Shown: piece after piece, positions 40,474-47,323 of the stretch
How the letters are laid out: each line of letters opens with the position of its first letter
Numbering within the stretch: the first letter of the stretch is position 1
Assembly (NCBI RefSeq): GCF_000717185.1
Contig: NZ_JNYE01000023.1
Coordinates: 1-64,000 of the forward strand
Direction of reading: 5' to 3'
DNA length: 64,000 bases
DNA from: Kitasatospora phosalacinea
Lineage (GTDB): Bacteria; Actinomycetota; Actinomycetes; Streptomycetales; Streptomycetaceae
Notes under the pieces: model-generated
The model's database searches: none
What the model was told of the DNA's origin: nothing
Seen by the model: only the letters and a program-made list of their open reading frames with translations
Position numbers and translations under genes: made by a program

Positions 40474-41249
40474 GGCCATCGAGGCAGGGCTCGAATCCGG
40501 ACGGCTGATCGGCGGTGCCAAGCACTCGCGCCCGGTACCGGCCACCAGACCACGCAGAAGTCGTCACCTGCACTGCCGCCCGCCCAGACCGCCAAAGGTC
40601 TGGGCCGGCAGCAGCATCGAACCCCGATCAGGCCGCGATCCTGCGCATCGTCGTCGCTCGGACCAGTGCGTCCTGGCTCGCCGGTCGGCCGCGCCTGGAC
40701 GACGCCGCGCCGGCCCAGCAGAACGTCGCCGAACACGTCAGCACGATGCTCGCCGAGCGCCGCCAGCTCACGGCCAAGGCGGTCCAGCCCGGGCAGCCGC
40801 ACACGGAGGAGCGCCGCCAACCGACCCTCGCCGAGCCGGCCGCCTGGCCGAGCGCCAGGCCCACCGCGACCAGCTCCGGCAGCGCGGCGGACAGCCCATC
40901 CGCACCGCGCGGACCACGCCGAACCGCCAGGTCGAGCCCGGCGACCACCGCCAAGCCCCGGCTCATTGCCGGACCGGGCAGCAGATGGTCCAGCCGTGCC
41001 CGCAGCAGATCCGGCAGGATCAGCACGGACCGCGTCTTCGCTGAATCCTGCCGACCGCTCCTGAACGGCCCGCAGGATTCAGCGGCGCGGGGTGAAGCAC
41101 GGCTTCGAAGCGGCTTGCGCGGGCGGACGGCGGCACCACTGTCGAGAGGTGAGCCGGTTGTGCCTCGGGCTTCGCGGCTCCTGCAGGGTTCGAGTCGAGC
41201 AGAGGAATACCGCACTCCCGGAATAAGTACTCTCCGCCGGTATAGGAGC
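40474..41249. other. Gene-poor region, possible decayed coding sequence
   Basis: 776 bp without a convincing gene. A plus-strand stretch around 40635-40815 translates to RIVVARTSASWLAGRPRLDDAAPAQQNVAEHV..., which looks protein-like but has no matching start or downstream continuation, so it may be a gene remnant. The region also has a 13-bp inverted repeat (41039-41084). Confidence 0.45.
41039..41084. repeat. 13-bp perfect inverted repeat with 20-base loop
   Basis: CGCTGAATCCTGC at 41039-41051 is the exact reverse complement of GCAGGATTCAGCG at 41072-41084. The wide spacing fits paired protein-binding sites better than a terminator. It lies in a gene-free stretch at the boundary between the recombinase/protease region and the minus-strand accessory block. 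Confidence 0.6.
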
Positions 41250-41296
41250 ACAGCGAAGAGGGGCACCACCGATTCGGTGGTGCCCCTCTTCGCTGT
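41250..41296. terminator. 22-bp perfect hairpin, bidirectional terminator
   Basis: Arms at 41250-41271 and 41275-41296 are exact reverse complements (22 bp) around an ATT loop. It lies 8 bp past the stop of the minus-strand gene at 41304 and serves as its terminator. The symmetry should also stop any rightward transcript. Confidence 0.8.
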
Positions 41297-41303
41297 CGGA
41301 TGA

Positions 41304-41660
41304 TCAGTTCCTGTCGCTCGGCGGTCCTCCCGCCTGGGGGAGGCTGTCGCTTCGGGAGAGCCGGTGGAGGCTGAGCCGGACGGGGGCCGGGCGAAGGCCG
41401 AGGCTGGCGGCCAGGGTGTGCTCGTCGAGGGTTGGGTCCTGCCGCAGTCGGTGGAGGACGAGCTGGTCGGTGCGGGTTTCAGCGGTCCGGGCGGCGCGGT
41501 ACGCGGCGAGGGCGGCTGCGCCGAGGACGACCAGGCCGACGGCGTAGCCCGCGTAGGAGTGGGAGAGGGCTGCGCCGATCGCGGTGGCGGCACCGAGTGC
41601 GGCAAGGAGGCCGAAGCCGGCCGTGGTGAGGGGCCGGGGGTCGGTGGACTGGTCGGGCAT
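41304..41660 (-). CDS. Small membrane protein with winged-helix tail
   Basis: A 118-aa protein. Residues 12-58 form two hydrophobic helices (FGLLAALGAATAIGAALSHSYAGYAVGLVVLGAAALAAY). The rest looks like a wHTH (QLVLHRLRQDPTLDEHTLAASLGLRPAPVRLSLHRL). It has the same layout as the 119-aa protein at 43979-44338, so the two are probably paralogues. ATG 41660 has GGAAGGA upstream. A very strong terminator follows. It is the last gene of the minus-strand accessory block in this direction. A membrane-tethered regulator is possible. Confidence 0.7.
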   Translation of the reverse strand: MPDQSTDPRPLTTAGFGLLAALGAATAIGAALSHSYAGYAVGLVVLGAAALAAYRAARTAETRTDQLVLHRLRQDPTLDEHTLAASLGLRPAPVRLSLHRLSRSDSLPQAGGPPSDRN

Positions 41661-41697
41661 GGTGGTGAAGCGGTCCTTCCTGGCCGGGCGGCGGGCT

Positions 41698-41928
41698 TCA
41701 GCTGCTGGGGCCCGGCTTGGGCAGTTTTCCCCGGAAGTCGCAGCCGGGGCACTCGTCCTCGCCCTGGATGTGCCCCTCGTACCAGCCGTGGACGGCTGCG
41801 TGCAGGATCGCCTCCTCGATGCTCGCCTCGCCGGAGTGTACGGACTCGACGGCGTTGTGGACGATGACGCGCAGTACGGCGGAGTCCGGCGGCGGGAACG
41901 GCGGGGAAGGCATCGGAGAGGTGCTCAT
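41698..41928 (-). CDS. Small hypothetical protein with Cys pair
   Basis: A 76-aa protein from ATG 41928 (MSTSPMPSPPFPPP...). A Pro-rich start is followed by a helical segment (AVLRVIVHNAVESVHSGEASIEEAILHAAVHGWYEGHIQG) and ends with ECPGCDFRGK, a possible half zinc knuckle. The frame is open upstream, but that part overlaps the HTH gene and is shadow. Small Cys-containing proteins like this are common between DUF317 genes in actinomycete elements. Function unknown. Confidence 0.6.
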   Translation of the reverse strand: MSTSPMPSPPFPPPDSAVLRVIVHNAVESVHSGEASIEEAILHAAVHGWYEGHIQGEDECPGCDFRGKLPKPGPSS

Positions 41929-41954
41929 GAGGGCAGAGCGTAGGGCGTGGAGGG

Positions 41955-42188
41955 TCAGGCGGTGGGCGGTTCGGTGGCGGGGCGGGCGGCGAGGTCGCTG
42001 CGGTAGCCCTGGCCGCGGGGCTTCCAGTTGGTGAAGGTGGAGGGCTTCCAGCGCGGGCGGTCGGGGATGCTCTCGTCGTCGGGGGCGGGCAGGGCGCCTC
42101 GGCTCTTGCGGCTGCGGGTGGCGCCGACGCTGATGCCCAGGTGCGCGGCGACCTCGGCGTAGCCCCAGAGCTGCTGGTCGTCGGCCAT
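41955..42188 (-). CDS. Excisionase/AlpA-type small HTH protein
   Basis: A 77-aa protein from ATG 42188 with AGGAGGAAC upstream. LWGYAEVAAHLGISVGATRSRKSRGALPAPD is a MerR/excisionase-type winged HTH, and the rest (RPRWKPSTFTNWKPRGQGYR) is a basic wing or tail. Such proteins act as recombination directionality factors or repressors in mobile elements. It lies 26 bp upstream of the 76-aa gene and downstream of a strong terminator hairpin, so it probably has its own promoter in the gap after 42250. Confidence 0.78.
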   Translation of the reverse strand: MADDQQLWGYAEVAAHLGISVGATRSRKSRGALPAPDDESIPDRPRWKPSTFTNWKPRGQGYRSDLAARPATEPPTA

Positions 42189-42249
42189 GGTGTTCCTCCT
42201 CGGTGGTCCGCTCACGAGGGTACGCGGGGCGGAAGGGGTGGGCGTGCGT

Positions 42250-42285
42250 CGAGGCCGCCCCTGCCGGTGGGCAGGGGCGGCCTCG
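42250..42285 (-). terminator. 16-bp perfect hairpin terminator
   Basis: CGAGGCCGCCCCTGCC (42250-42265) and its exact reverse complement (42270-42285) flank a GGTG loop, 25 bp after the stop of the minus-strand gene at 42311. It separates that gene from the excisionase-like gene. Confidence 0.75.
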
Positions 42286-42310
42286 TGTCGTGCGCGAGTG
42301 CGGGCGCCGG

Positions 42311-42943
42311 TTACAGGTCGAGGCAGTCGCACCGCTGGGCGTCGATGGGGTGGCCCTGGCACTGGTGGGGGAGGTCGGCCCAGTCGTCCCAGGGGGCCGG
42401 GAGGCAGTCGACGCCACCGGCGGTCAAGGTGGTGTCCAGGTGCTCCCGGAGCTGGCGGACGGGGTGGGTCGGGGCGAGGGTGTTCACGGCGTCGGTGAGG
42501 GCGGTGTGCGTGGCGTCGGTGCCCATCTCGTCGAGGTCCTGGTCGTGGTCGAGGTGAGGGCCGGGTTCGGGGAGGCCGAGGGCGAGGTTGAGGGCGGTGG
42601 TGGCGAGGGCCAGGGCGGAGCACAGGCCGGTGACCTCGTGGAGGGTGGGGCGGACGAGGTGGGGCCAGGTGTCGGGGGCGGCGTGCCAGGAGGCGAGGTG
42701 GACCTCGGTGGTGGCGAGGCCGAGGTGGGCGGTGACGTCCCAGCCCGAGCGGGTGGCGGGCTCCCAGCGCAGGCTGATGCGGCCGAGGGGGAGGCGGGGG
42801 GCGTCGGCGGGCAGCCACAGGACGCCGATCGGGCGGCCGGGGTCGGAGGGGGCGCTGCGGACGAGGGCGCCGCGGACTGCGGCGGGCATCGGGCGCAGGG
42901 CGAGGCTGTCGAGCGGTTGGGCGGCGGGGTGGTGGGAGTTGAT
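42311..42943 (-). CDS. Hypothetical protein, possible ATC start codon
   Basis: A 210-aa protein if read from ATC 42943, which lies six bases after a perfect AAGGAG at 42955-42950. The first ordinary start is ATG 42889 (192 aa), which has no good ribosome site, and the intervening codons (INSHHPAAQPLDSLALRP) look coding. The protein has a beta-rich N-half (GVLWLPADAPRLPLGRISLRWEP) and a Cys-containing end (QCQGHPIDAQRCDCLDL). Family unrecognised. It is followed by a strong terminator. The start assignment is uncertain. Confidence 0.65.
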   Translation of the reverse strand: MNSHHPAAQPLDSLALRPMPAAVRGALVRSAPSDPGRPIGVLWLPADAPRLPLGRISLRWEPATRSGWDVTAHLGLATTEVHLASWHAAPDTWPHLVRPTLHEVTGLCSALALATTALNLALGLPEPGPHLDHDQDLDEMGTDATHTALTDAVNTLAPTHPVRQLREHLDTTLTAGGVDCLPAPWDDWADLPHQCQGHPIDAQRCDCLDL

Positions 42944-42975
42944 GCGGTTCTCCTTGTTCGGGTCGGCGGGGGTGG

Positions 42976-43188
42976 TCAGGCCCAGGCGAGGTGTTCGGTG
43001 ACGGCGGGCGGGAGGTAGTGGTCCTGGCCGTCCTCGCCGATGTAGGCGATGCCGTCGTGGACGACGACGTCGGTGCTGACGAAGTGGGCGTAGGGCCAGT
43101 CGGGGTTGACGGCGAGGCGGACGCGCAGGTGCGGGTCGAGGCCCTGGAGCGCGGCGATGAGCTGTTCGACGGTCAGGTAGTGGGGCAC
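42976..43188 (-). CDS. Small hypothetical protein
   Basis: A 70-aa protein with GTG 43188 and GGAGG upstream. It reads HYLTVEQLIAALQGLDPHLRVRLAVNPDWPYAHFVSTDVVVHDGIAYIGEDGQDHYLP, a compact alpha/beta pattern often seen in small element-borne actinomycete proteins. It lies 32 bp upstream of the gene with the ATC start. No family or function is recognised. Confidence 0.65.
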   Translation of the reverse strand: MPHYLTVEQLIAALQGLDPHLRVRLAVNPDWPYAHFVSTDVVVHDGIAYIGEDGQDHYLPPAVTEHLAWA

Positions 43189-43234
43189 GGGAACCTCCGG
43201 GTAGGGGCGAGGGGAGAAGGGGCGGGCGTCGGGT

Positions 43235-43510
43235 TCAGCGCATGCTGAAGGGGAGTGCGTCGCGCACCAGCGGGCCCGGCGCGGTGGCGGATGCCCGGTG
43301 GGTGGCGAGGTGCCGTCTGCGGGAGTCGTTGACGTAGCCCTTGCCGGTGCCCCTGAACTCCCAGGTGCCGCAGGTGCAGACGGCCTGGGAGTAGGAGCGG
43401 CCGGGGCAGTCGGGGTGCAGGGGCTTGCCGGTGACGGCGTGCTTGTGCTCGGGCGGGCAGGGGGTGCCGTCGGCGTGGTGGTTGGTCAGCGGGGCGCGGT
43501 AGGCGGTCAT
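43235..43510 (-). CDS. Small Cys/His-rich hypothetical protein
   Basis: A 91-aa protein from ATG 43510, overlapping the stop of the upstream gene by 4 bp. It carries PCPPEHKHAV, HPDCPGRSY and VCTCGTWEFRGTGKG, an arrangement of four Cys with His that could bind zinc. The end is basic (SRRRHLATHR). The longer frame upstream is shadow over the neighbouring gene. Function unknown. Confidence 0.65.
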   Translation of the reverse strand: MTAYRAPLTNHHADGTPCPPEHKHAVTGKPLHPDCPGRSYSQAVCTCGTWEFRGTGKGYVNDSRRRHLATHRASATAPGPLVRDALPFSMR

Positions 43511-43920
43511 CGGGTGCCGTTCGGTCGAGGGAAGAGGCGCAGGCGGGGGAGGACGAGGACGGGCTCGTCGACCGGCCAGGGGTCGCAGGCGTCCCACGGC
43601 CAGCCGGTGGTGAGGACGACGGTCCCGTTCGGGCCCCGGACCTCGGGGAGTTCGCACACCCCGCAGCCGCAGGCCCGGTTGAAGGCGGTGGGCTCGGCCG
43701 GGTAGGGGCCGGAGGCGAGGAAGCCGCTGCGGGGCATCCGGCCCGGGCGTTGCGGATCGAAGGCGGAGACGACCAGGTCGCCGGGGCGGACCTCGGCGGC
43801 CCGGACGATCCGCAGCAGCGGGTTGGCCAGCACGCGGCGGCTGGCGCGGTGCTCGGTGGAAGCGGTGACGATGACCGGGTGGAAGGCGGCGTCGTGGAAG
43901 TGGTGGGCGTTCGTGGGCAT
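43507..43920 (-). CDS. Hypothetical protein with CGCGVC motif
   Basis: A 137-aa protein from ATG 43920. It contains ASRRVLANPLLRIVRAAEVRPGDLVVSAFDPQ, an SH3-like or beta-barrel stretch, and RACGCGVCELPEV with three Cys, possibly metal-binding. The C-terminus is Pro/Arg-rich. It overlaps the 91-aa gene by ATGA, so the two are made together. No family is recognised. Confidence 0.6.
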   Translation of the reverse strand: MPTNAHHFHDAAFHPVIVTASTEHRASRRVLANPLLRIVRAAEVRPGDLVVSAFDPQRPGRMPRSGFLASGPYPAEPTAFNRACGCGVCELPEVRGPNGTVVLTTGWPWDACDPWPVDEPVLVLPRLRLFPRPNGTR

Positions 43921-43938
43921 CTCCTTGCCGGGTGGTGG

Positions 43939-43962
43939 GCCCCGGGCCGGACGGCCCGGGGC
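43939..43962 (-). terminator. G+C hairpin after 119-aa gene
   Basis: GCCCCGGGCCG (43939-43949) pairs with CGGCCCGGGGC (43952-43962); the closing pair probably opens to give a four-base loop. It lies 17 bp past the stop of the minus-strand gene at 43979. Confidence 0.6.
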
Positions 43963-43978
43963 GGAGCAGCAGGGCGGG

Positions 43979-44338
43979 TCAGTCGGCCAGCCGGTAGGAG
44001 CGCATCGGCAGGGACTCGCCCTCGTACTCGCGCACGACGATGCCGTCGGCGGTCAGGCGGGCCAGGGACTTGGCGACCACGGAGTCGGGCAGGTCCAGCG
44101 CGTTGCCGATCTGGCGCAGGCGGGCGCCGTCGGGCTGCTTGGCGAGGTGGGCGACGACCTTCCGGTCACGGCGCAGGCCCTGCGCGTGGACGTCGTCGGC
44201 AGCGAGCAGCAAGCCGCTGGAGGCGACGCAGATGCTGAGTCCGAGGACGGTGGGGTTGTGGGTGGTGAAGGCGTTGAACAGGCCGATGGCGAGGATGCCC
44301 GGGCTGGGGATGCGGTTCGGGTCGATGGAGATCTTCAC
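43979..44338 (-). CDS. Small membrane/winged-helix protein, paralogue of 41304 gene
   Basis: A 119-aa protein with a hydrophobic N-terminal half (GILAIGLFNAFTTHNPTVLGLSICVASSGLLLAA) and a MarR/GntR-like wHTH in the second half (RKVVAHLAKQPDGARLRQIGNALDLPDSVVAKSLARLTADGIVVREYEG). The layout is the same as the 118-aa protein at 41304-41660. ATG 44338 is the start. Hairpins flank the gene, so it is probably monocistronic. A DNA-binding regulator anchored in the membrane is possible. Confidence 0.7.
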   Translation of the reverse strand: MKISIDPNRIPSPGILAIGLFNAFTTHNPTVLGLSICVASSGLLLAADDVHAQGLRRDRKVVAHLAKQPDGARLRQIGNALDLPDSVVAKSLARLTADGIVVREYEGESLPMRSYRLAD

Positions 44339-44409
44339 GGGGTCCTCTCGGCGGGCCGGTCCGGGCCCTGGCTGACGATGACGGGAAGGAGGGAGGAGGG
44401 CAGGCCGGG

Positions 44410-44439
44410 CCGGGTGCCCGGGATCGGCCGGGCACCCGG
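44410..44439 (-). terminator. 12-bp perfect hairpin terminator
   Basis: CCGGGTGCCCGG (44410-44421) pairs exactly with CCGGGCACCCGG (44428-44439) around a GATCGG loop, 18 bp past the stop of the gene at 44457. Confidence 0.65.
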
Positions 44440-44456
44440 GGGCGGGTGAGTAGGGC

Positions 44457-44867
44457 TCAGGAAGCGAGGACGAAGCCGGTGTCGGCGTGGCGGGCGGCGG
44501 CCCAGCGGGCGAGGGCGTCGGCGAGGGCGGTGCAGTCGTCCGCGAAGGAGAGGGTGCCGTCGCCGAGGTAGACCTCGGTCACGTCGTCCTCGTCGGCGTC
44601 GTAGGGCGAGGACGGTGCGGCGTAGAAGCAGGCGAGCCAGGCGCCGTGGTCGGCGGCGTCGTGGGCGATCTGCCCGTCGTCGGCGACCAGGACCTCCCCG
44701 TTGGGGAGCGCGAGGGACAGGGCGAAGCAGCCGCCGCCGGTGTGGACGGGGACGAAGGGCAGGCCGCGCTCGCGCAGCGCCTGATAGGCGGCGCGCCCGG
44801 CGATCGGGGCCTCGCCCTCGGGCAGGGGGTCGGTGAGGGCGGACTCGATGGTGCGGGTGAAGGGCAA
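44457..44867 (-). CDS. Hypothetical protein of the DUF317-type neighbourhood
   Basis: A 136-aa protein. The TTG start at 44867 is supported by AGGAGAA at good spacing. The body reads PFVPVHTGGGCFALSLALPNGEVLVADDGQIAHDAADHGAWLACFYAAPSSPYDADEDDVTEVYLGDG, an antiparallel beta pattern followed by a helix ending ALARWAAARHADTG. It is acidic and soluble. It lies 45 bp after the single-domain DUF317-like gene. Function unknown. Confidence 0.65.
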   Translation of the reverse strand: MPFTRTIESALTDPLPEGEAPIAGRAAYQALRERGLPFVPVHTGGGCFALSLALPNGEVLVADDGQIAHDAADHGAWLACFYAAPSSPYDADEDDVTEVYLGDGTLSFADDCTALADALARWAAARHADTGFVLAS

Positions 44868-44912
44868 AGGGGCTTCTCCTCGGGGTAGTCGGGCGGGTGT
44901 TCGCCCGGTCGG

Positions 44913-45314
44913 TCAGCGGGTGGAGGCGGTGATGAGGGCGGCGAGGAACCCGGCGACGGCCTCGGAGGGGGTGTGCAGGCCGAACTCCTGGGTCCAGGGC
45001 TCGGCGTGGGCGGGGCGGACCTGGAGGCGCCAGAGGATGCCGCGTGCCCAGGCGTCCGGGTCTTCGGGCAGCCAGCCGACGTAGAGCCGTCCGTCCGGGC
45101 TGGTGCAGTGGACGTTGGCCTCCGGGGTGTCGACGACCGGCCAGCCGAGGCCGACCAGGAGCGCGAGTACGGGGCCCGCGCAGTGGTCGCTGGAGAGCCA
45201 GGAGCGGTCCTCGGGACCGGGGGCGATGGGAGCGGGGAGGTTCGGGGTGGAGATGCTCAGGGGGTTCGATCCCTTCGTTGACCTGCGGTTTCGGCGACAT
45301 GAGTACTTTGACAT
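44913..45314 (-). CDS. Single-domain DUF317-like protein
   Basis: A 133-aa protein whose C-terminal about 95 residues follow the DUF317 pattern: CTSPDGRLYVGWLPEDPDAWARGILWRLQVRP, then PWTQEFGLHTPSEAVAGFLAALI. The frame opens at ATG 45314, but its first 20 residues (MSKYSCRRNRRST...) look unlike the family, so the true start may be further in. The divergent gene begins at 45456. DUF317 proteins are nearly confined to actinomycete mobile DNA and their function is unknown. Confidence 0.7.
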   Translation of the reverse strand: MSKYSCRRNRRSTKGSNPLSISTPNLPAPIAPGPEDRSWLSSDHCAGPVLALLVGLGWPVVDTPEANVHCTSPDGRLYVGWLPEDPDAWARGILWRLQVRPAHAEPWTQEFGLHTPSEAVAGFLAALITASTR

Positions 45315-45455
45315 GCGGTGTGCCGATGTACGTAGTCGTTTCCGGGACCAGTTCGGTTCGCCGTCGGCGGATCAGTGGGAATCAACCGGCTTCGGGCGGT
45401 GCTGAAGAAGGGTTACGGCGCGGGGCCGTACACGGGCCCGACGGGGGGAGCAGCA

Positions 45456-45719
45456 GTGGAGTTCGGCAGAGGGCGCGACATGGCAGCGCTGGAGCGCAAG
45501 CTCCGCAGCGCGGGCAGGCCGTGGACGATGGGCGACGTCGTCATGATCAGCGACGGGCAGTGGGCCGTGCCCACGACGAGCGGGGCCGAGCGCACGCAGG
45601 AGGACGTGGTGCGCGAGCGCCTGCAGGACGGTCGGCGGGTGGAGCTGACGCTGGAGGAGCTGGCCCGCGCGGTGGGCGCCGCCGACCCCGGCACCCACCG
45701 CGACCAGGACGAGGACTGA
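45456..45719 (+). CDS. Small hypothetical protein, divergent
   Basis: An 87-aa protein and the only plus-strand gene called in the 41-64 kb block. GTG 45456 is chosen because GGGGGAG lies just upstream. The body is highly charged (DMAALERKLRSAGRPWTMGDVVMISDGQWAVPTTSGAERTQEDVVRERLQDGRRVELTLEELARAVG). Family unrecognised. It is convergent with the 159-aa gene, 10 bp from its stop. It might be a small regulator of the divergent operon. Confidence 0.6.
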   Translation: MEFGRGRDMAALERKLRSAGRPWTMGDVVMISDGQWAVPTTSGAERTQEDVVRERLQDGRRVELTLEELARAVGAADPGTHRDQDED

Positions 45720-45729
45720 CCGCCCCGCC

Positions 45730-46209
45730 CTACCGGCGGTTCGTCGCCCCCAGCACGGGGGCAGCGGGCACCGGCGGGGCGGGCCGGTCGGCCGCCAGGC
45801 CCAGCGGCCGGGAGGGCGCGGTGCGGGCGGTGGCGGCCCGGACCCGCTCGGCGGCCAGGTCGTCGGCGGCGAGTGTGTGCCTGCGGGCGGTGGCGAGGGT
45901 GCGGATCGCTTTCAGGGCGGTGCTGGCCTCGGCGTAGGCGGTTCGCAGGGAGCCCGCGGTGTCCGTGATGCGGTCGAGTTCGTAGAAGGCGGGCACACGG
46001 CCGGGCCGGGTGAGTGCGTGCAGGCGGCTCTGGAGCACGACGGCGGAGTTGTCGAGCACCGTAAGGTGCTCCCGGGTGCGCATCGCGGCACGGAGCAGGG
46101 GGTCTTCCACGGGCTCGCGCGCTGCGGCTTGCTCCAGTTCGGTGATCGGTTGGCCCCAGGCTTTCTCGATCATCGCGTCGGCGTGGTCGAGGGCGGTCGC
46201 GTCGGACAC
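45730..46209 (-). CDS. Hypothetical helical protein with C-terminal tag
   Basis: A 159-aa protein from GTG 46209 with GGAGGA upstream. It is mostly helical (DHADAMIEKAWGQPITELEQAAAREPVEDPLLRAAMRTREHL, LDRITDTAGSLRTAYAEASTALKAIRTLATARRH). Near the end it carries ERVRAATART (about residues 121-130), then a Pro/Ala linker and a basic end (TNRR), a variant of the tag shared by many proteins of this block. Function unknown. Confidence 0.65.
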   Translation of the reverse strand: MSDATALDHADAMIEKAWGQPITELEQAAAREPVEDPLLRAAMRTREHLTVLDNSAVVLQSRLHALTRPGRVPAFYELDRITDTAGSLRTAYAEASTALKAIRTLATARRHTLAADDLAAERVRAATARTAPSRPLGLAADRPAPPVPAAPVLGATNRR

Positions 46210-46231
46210 GGTGTCCTCCAAGGAGGGGTGG

Positions 46232-46462
46232 TCAGCGGGGGCGGGCGGCGGCCTGCTGCTGGGCGTAGAGCTGGACGGCGTGGTCGAGGGTGGTGGCACC
46301 CAGCTTCCGGCGGGCGCGCTCAGCGCGGCGGCGTACGGTCGCGGCGCGGGTGCCCAGCCGCAGGGCGAGGCCGGCGACGGTGTAGCCCTGCGTGAGGTAG
46401 CGCAGGAGGGTGGTCTCGCCGGGGCTGAGGGGCTGGCCGCGCAAGGGCTCGGGGTTGCTCAA
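46232..46462 (-). CDS. Small LuxR/GerE-type HTH protein
   Basis: A 76-aa protein consisting of little more than a GerE HTH (LSPGETTLLRYLTQGYTVAGLALRLGTRAATVRRRAERARRKLGATTLDHAVQLYA). The TTG start at 46462 has AAGGAG six bases upstream and overlaps the end of the DUF317 gene by 4 bp, so it is co-translated with it. There is no receiver or sensor domain. It is likely the DNA-binding regulator of this block. Confidence 0.8.
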   Translation of the reverse strand: MSNPEPLRGQPLSPGETTLLRYLTQGYTVAGLALRLGTRAATVRRRAERARRKLGATTLDHAVQLYAQQQAAARPR

Positions 46463-47304
46463 GACAGGCTCCTTCGGGGAGTCGGGGCGGCGCTCGCCCC
46501 GAAGGGGGCGGGCGCCGGGGCCGGTGGTGTCCGGCAGGAGGAAGGCGTGGAGGGCGAGCGGGAGGTGGCCGCGCTGATGCGCGCGACCTCCCGCGGGCTG
46601 GGCACGATCGGCGTTGCGGTGGCGGCGGCGGGCAGGCGTTCCAGGTCGATGCGCCGCATGGGCCGCCGGACCGGGACAGGGTCGGTGACGGCGGCGGTGA
46701 GCGACTGCAGCAGGTGGTCGGGCAGGTGGGAGGAAGCGGTGGCGCACCAGCAGGATCGCCTCGTGCCGACCTCGACCAGCAGGCGTTGGGTGTGGCCGGC
46801 CATCTCGTCGGAGTGCCGCAGCAGCCTGTCCTGGAAGTGGAACCGGACGAGGCGGTCGGGCGACCGGTAGCTCAGGAACGGCGTCGAGGGGTCCAACGTC
46901 CAGCCCTGGGAGAGGAGTTCGAGGGCTGTCTCGGCCCCGTTGCTTCGGCTGCCGCCCAGGTAGGCGTCGGGGCCCTGGTCGTAGGCGTCGGCGAGCGCGG
47001 TGGTGAAGTCGGCGACGACCTCGGGCGGGGTGCTGTGGTCGAAGGTGACCAGCCACTCGGGCGGCGCGAACGCGTCCGGCCCGGCGCTGATCTTCCACCA
47101 CATCGGGCCGTCGGCCCAGGGCAGGTACGCAAGGCGGGCGGTGAGGTCCGGCGCGGTGACGAAGAAGTTCTGGTCGGCGTCGTGGCTCCGGGCCCAGCCG
47201 ACGTCCAGCAGCGCCTGAACGGCTTGGGACTCGTCCGCATCGCCGTTGGCCAGGTAGCGGGGCGCGATTCGGTACTCGCGGGGTTCTTCACGGGGGTTGG
47301 GCAC
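46459..47304 (-). CDS. Two-domain DUF317 protein with C-terminal tag (copy 1)
   Basis: A 281-aa protein. Two DUF317 units (residues about 10-115 and 118-225) share the pattern YLAN...LLDVGW...FFVTAPDLTARLAYLPWADG...W.I.AGPDAFAPPEWLVTF...PPEVVADFTTALADAY. The C-terminal tail has ARISAATSRS at 241-250 and then a Pro/Ala/Ser-rich 31-aa end. The GTG start at 47304 has AAGGA upstream. It is one of four tandem paralogues on the same strand (46.5-49.8 kb). Function unknown. Confidence 0.82.
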   Translation of the reverse strand: MPNPREEPREYRIAPRYLANGDADESQAVQALLDVGWARSHDADQNFFVTAPDLTARLAYLPWADGPMWWKISAGPDAFAPPEWLVTFDHSTPPEVVADFTTALADAYDQGPDAYLGGSRSNGAETALELLSQGWTLDPSTPFLSYRSPDRLVRFHFQDRLLRHSDEMAGHTQRLLVEVGTRRSCWCATASSHLPDHLLQSLTAAVTDPVPVRRPMRRIDLERLPAAATATPIVPSPREVARISAATSRSPSTPSSCRTPPAPAPAPFGASAAPTPRRSLS

Positions 47305-47323
47305 GGCAGGTCCTTGCAGCAGG

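Noticed and set aside
40470..40505. tRNA-like T-arm (GGCTCGAATCC) as an attachment remnant
   Set aside because: The five flanking bases on each side do not form a T-stem and no acceptor or anticodon arm can be folded.
40515..41303. 262-codon plus-strand frame after the protease
   Set aside because: No ribosome site or family signature, and it reads through a perfect terminator hairpin; only a short part looks protein-like, so it is listed as possible remnant DNA.
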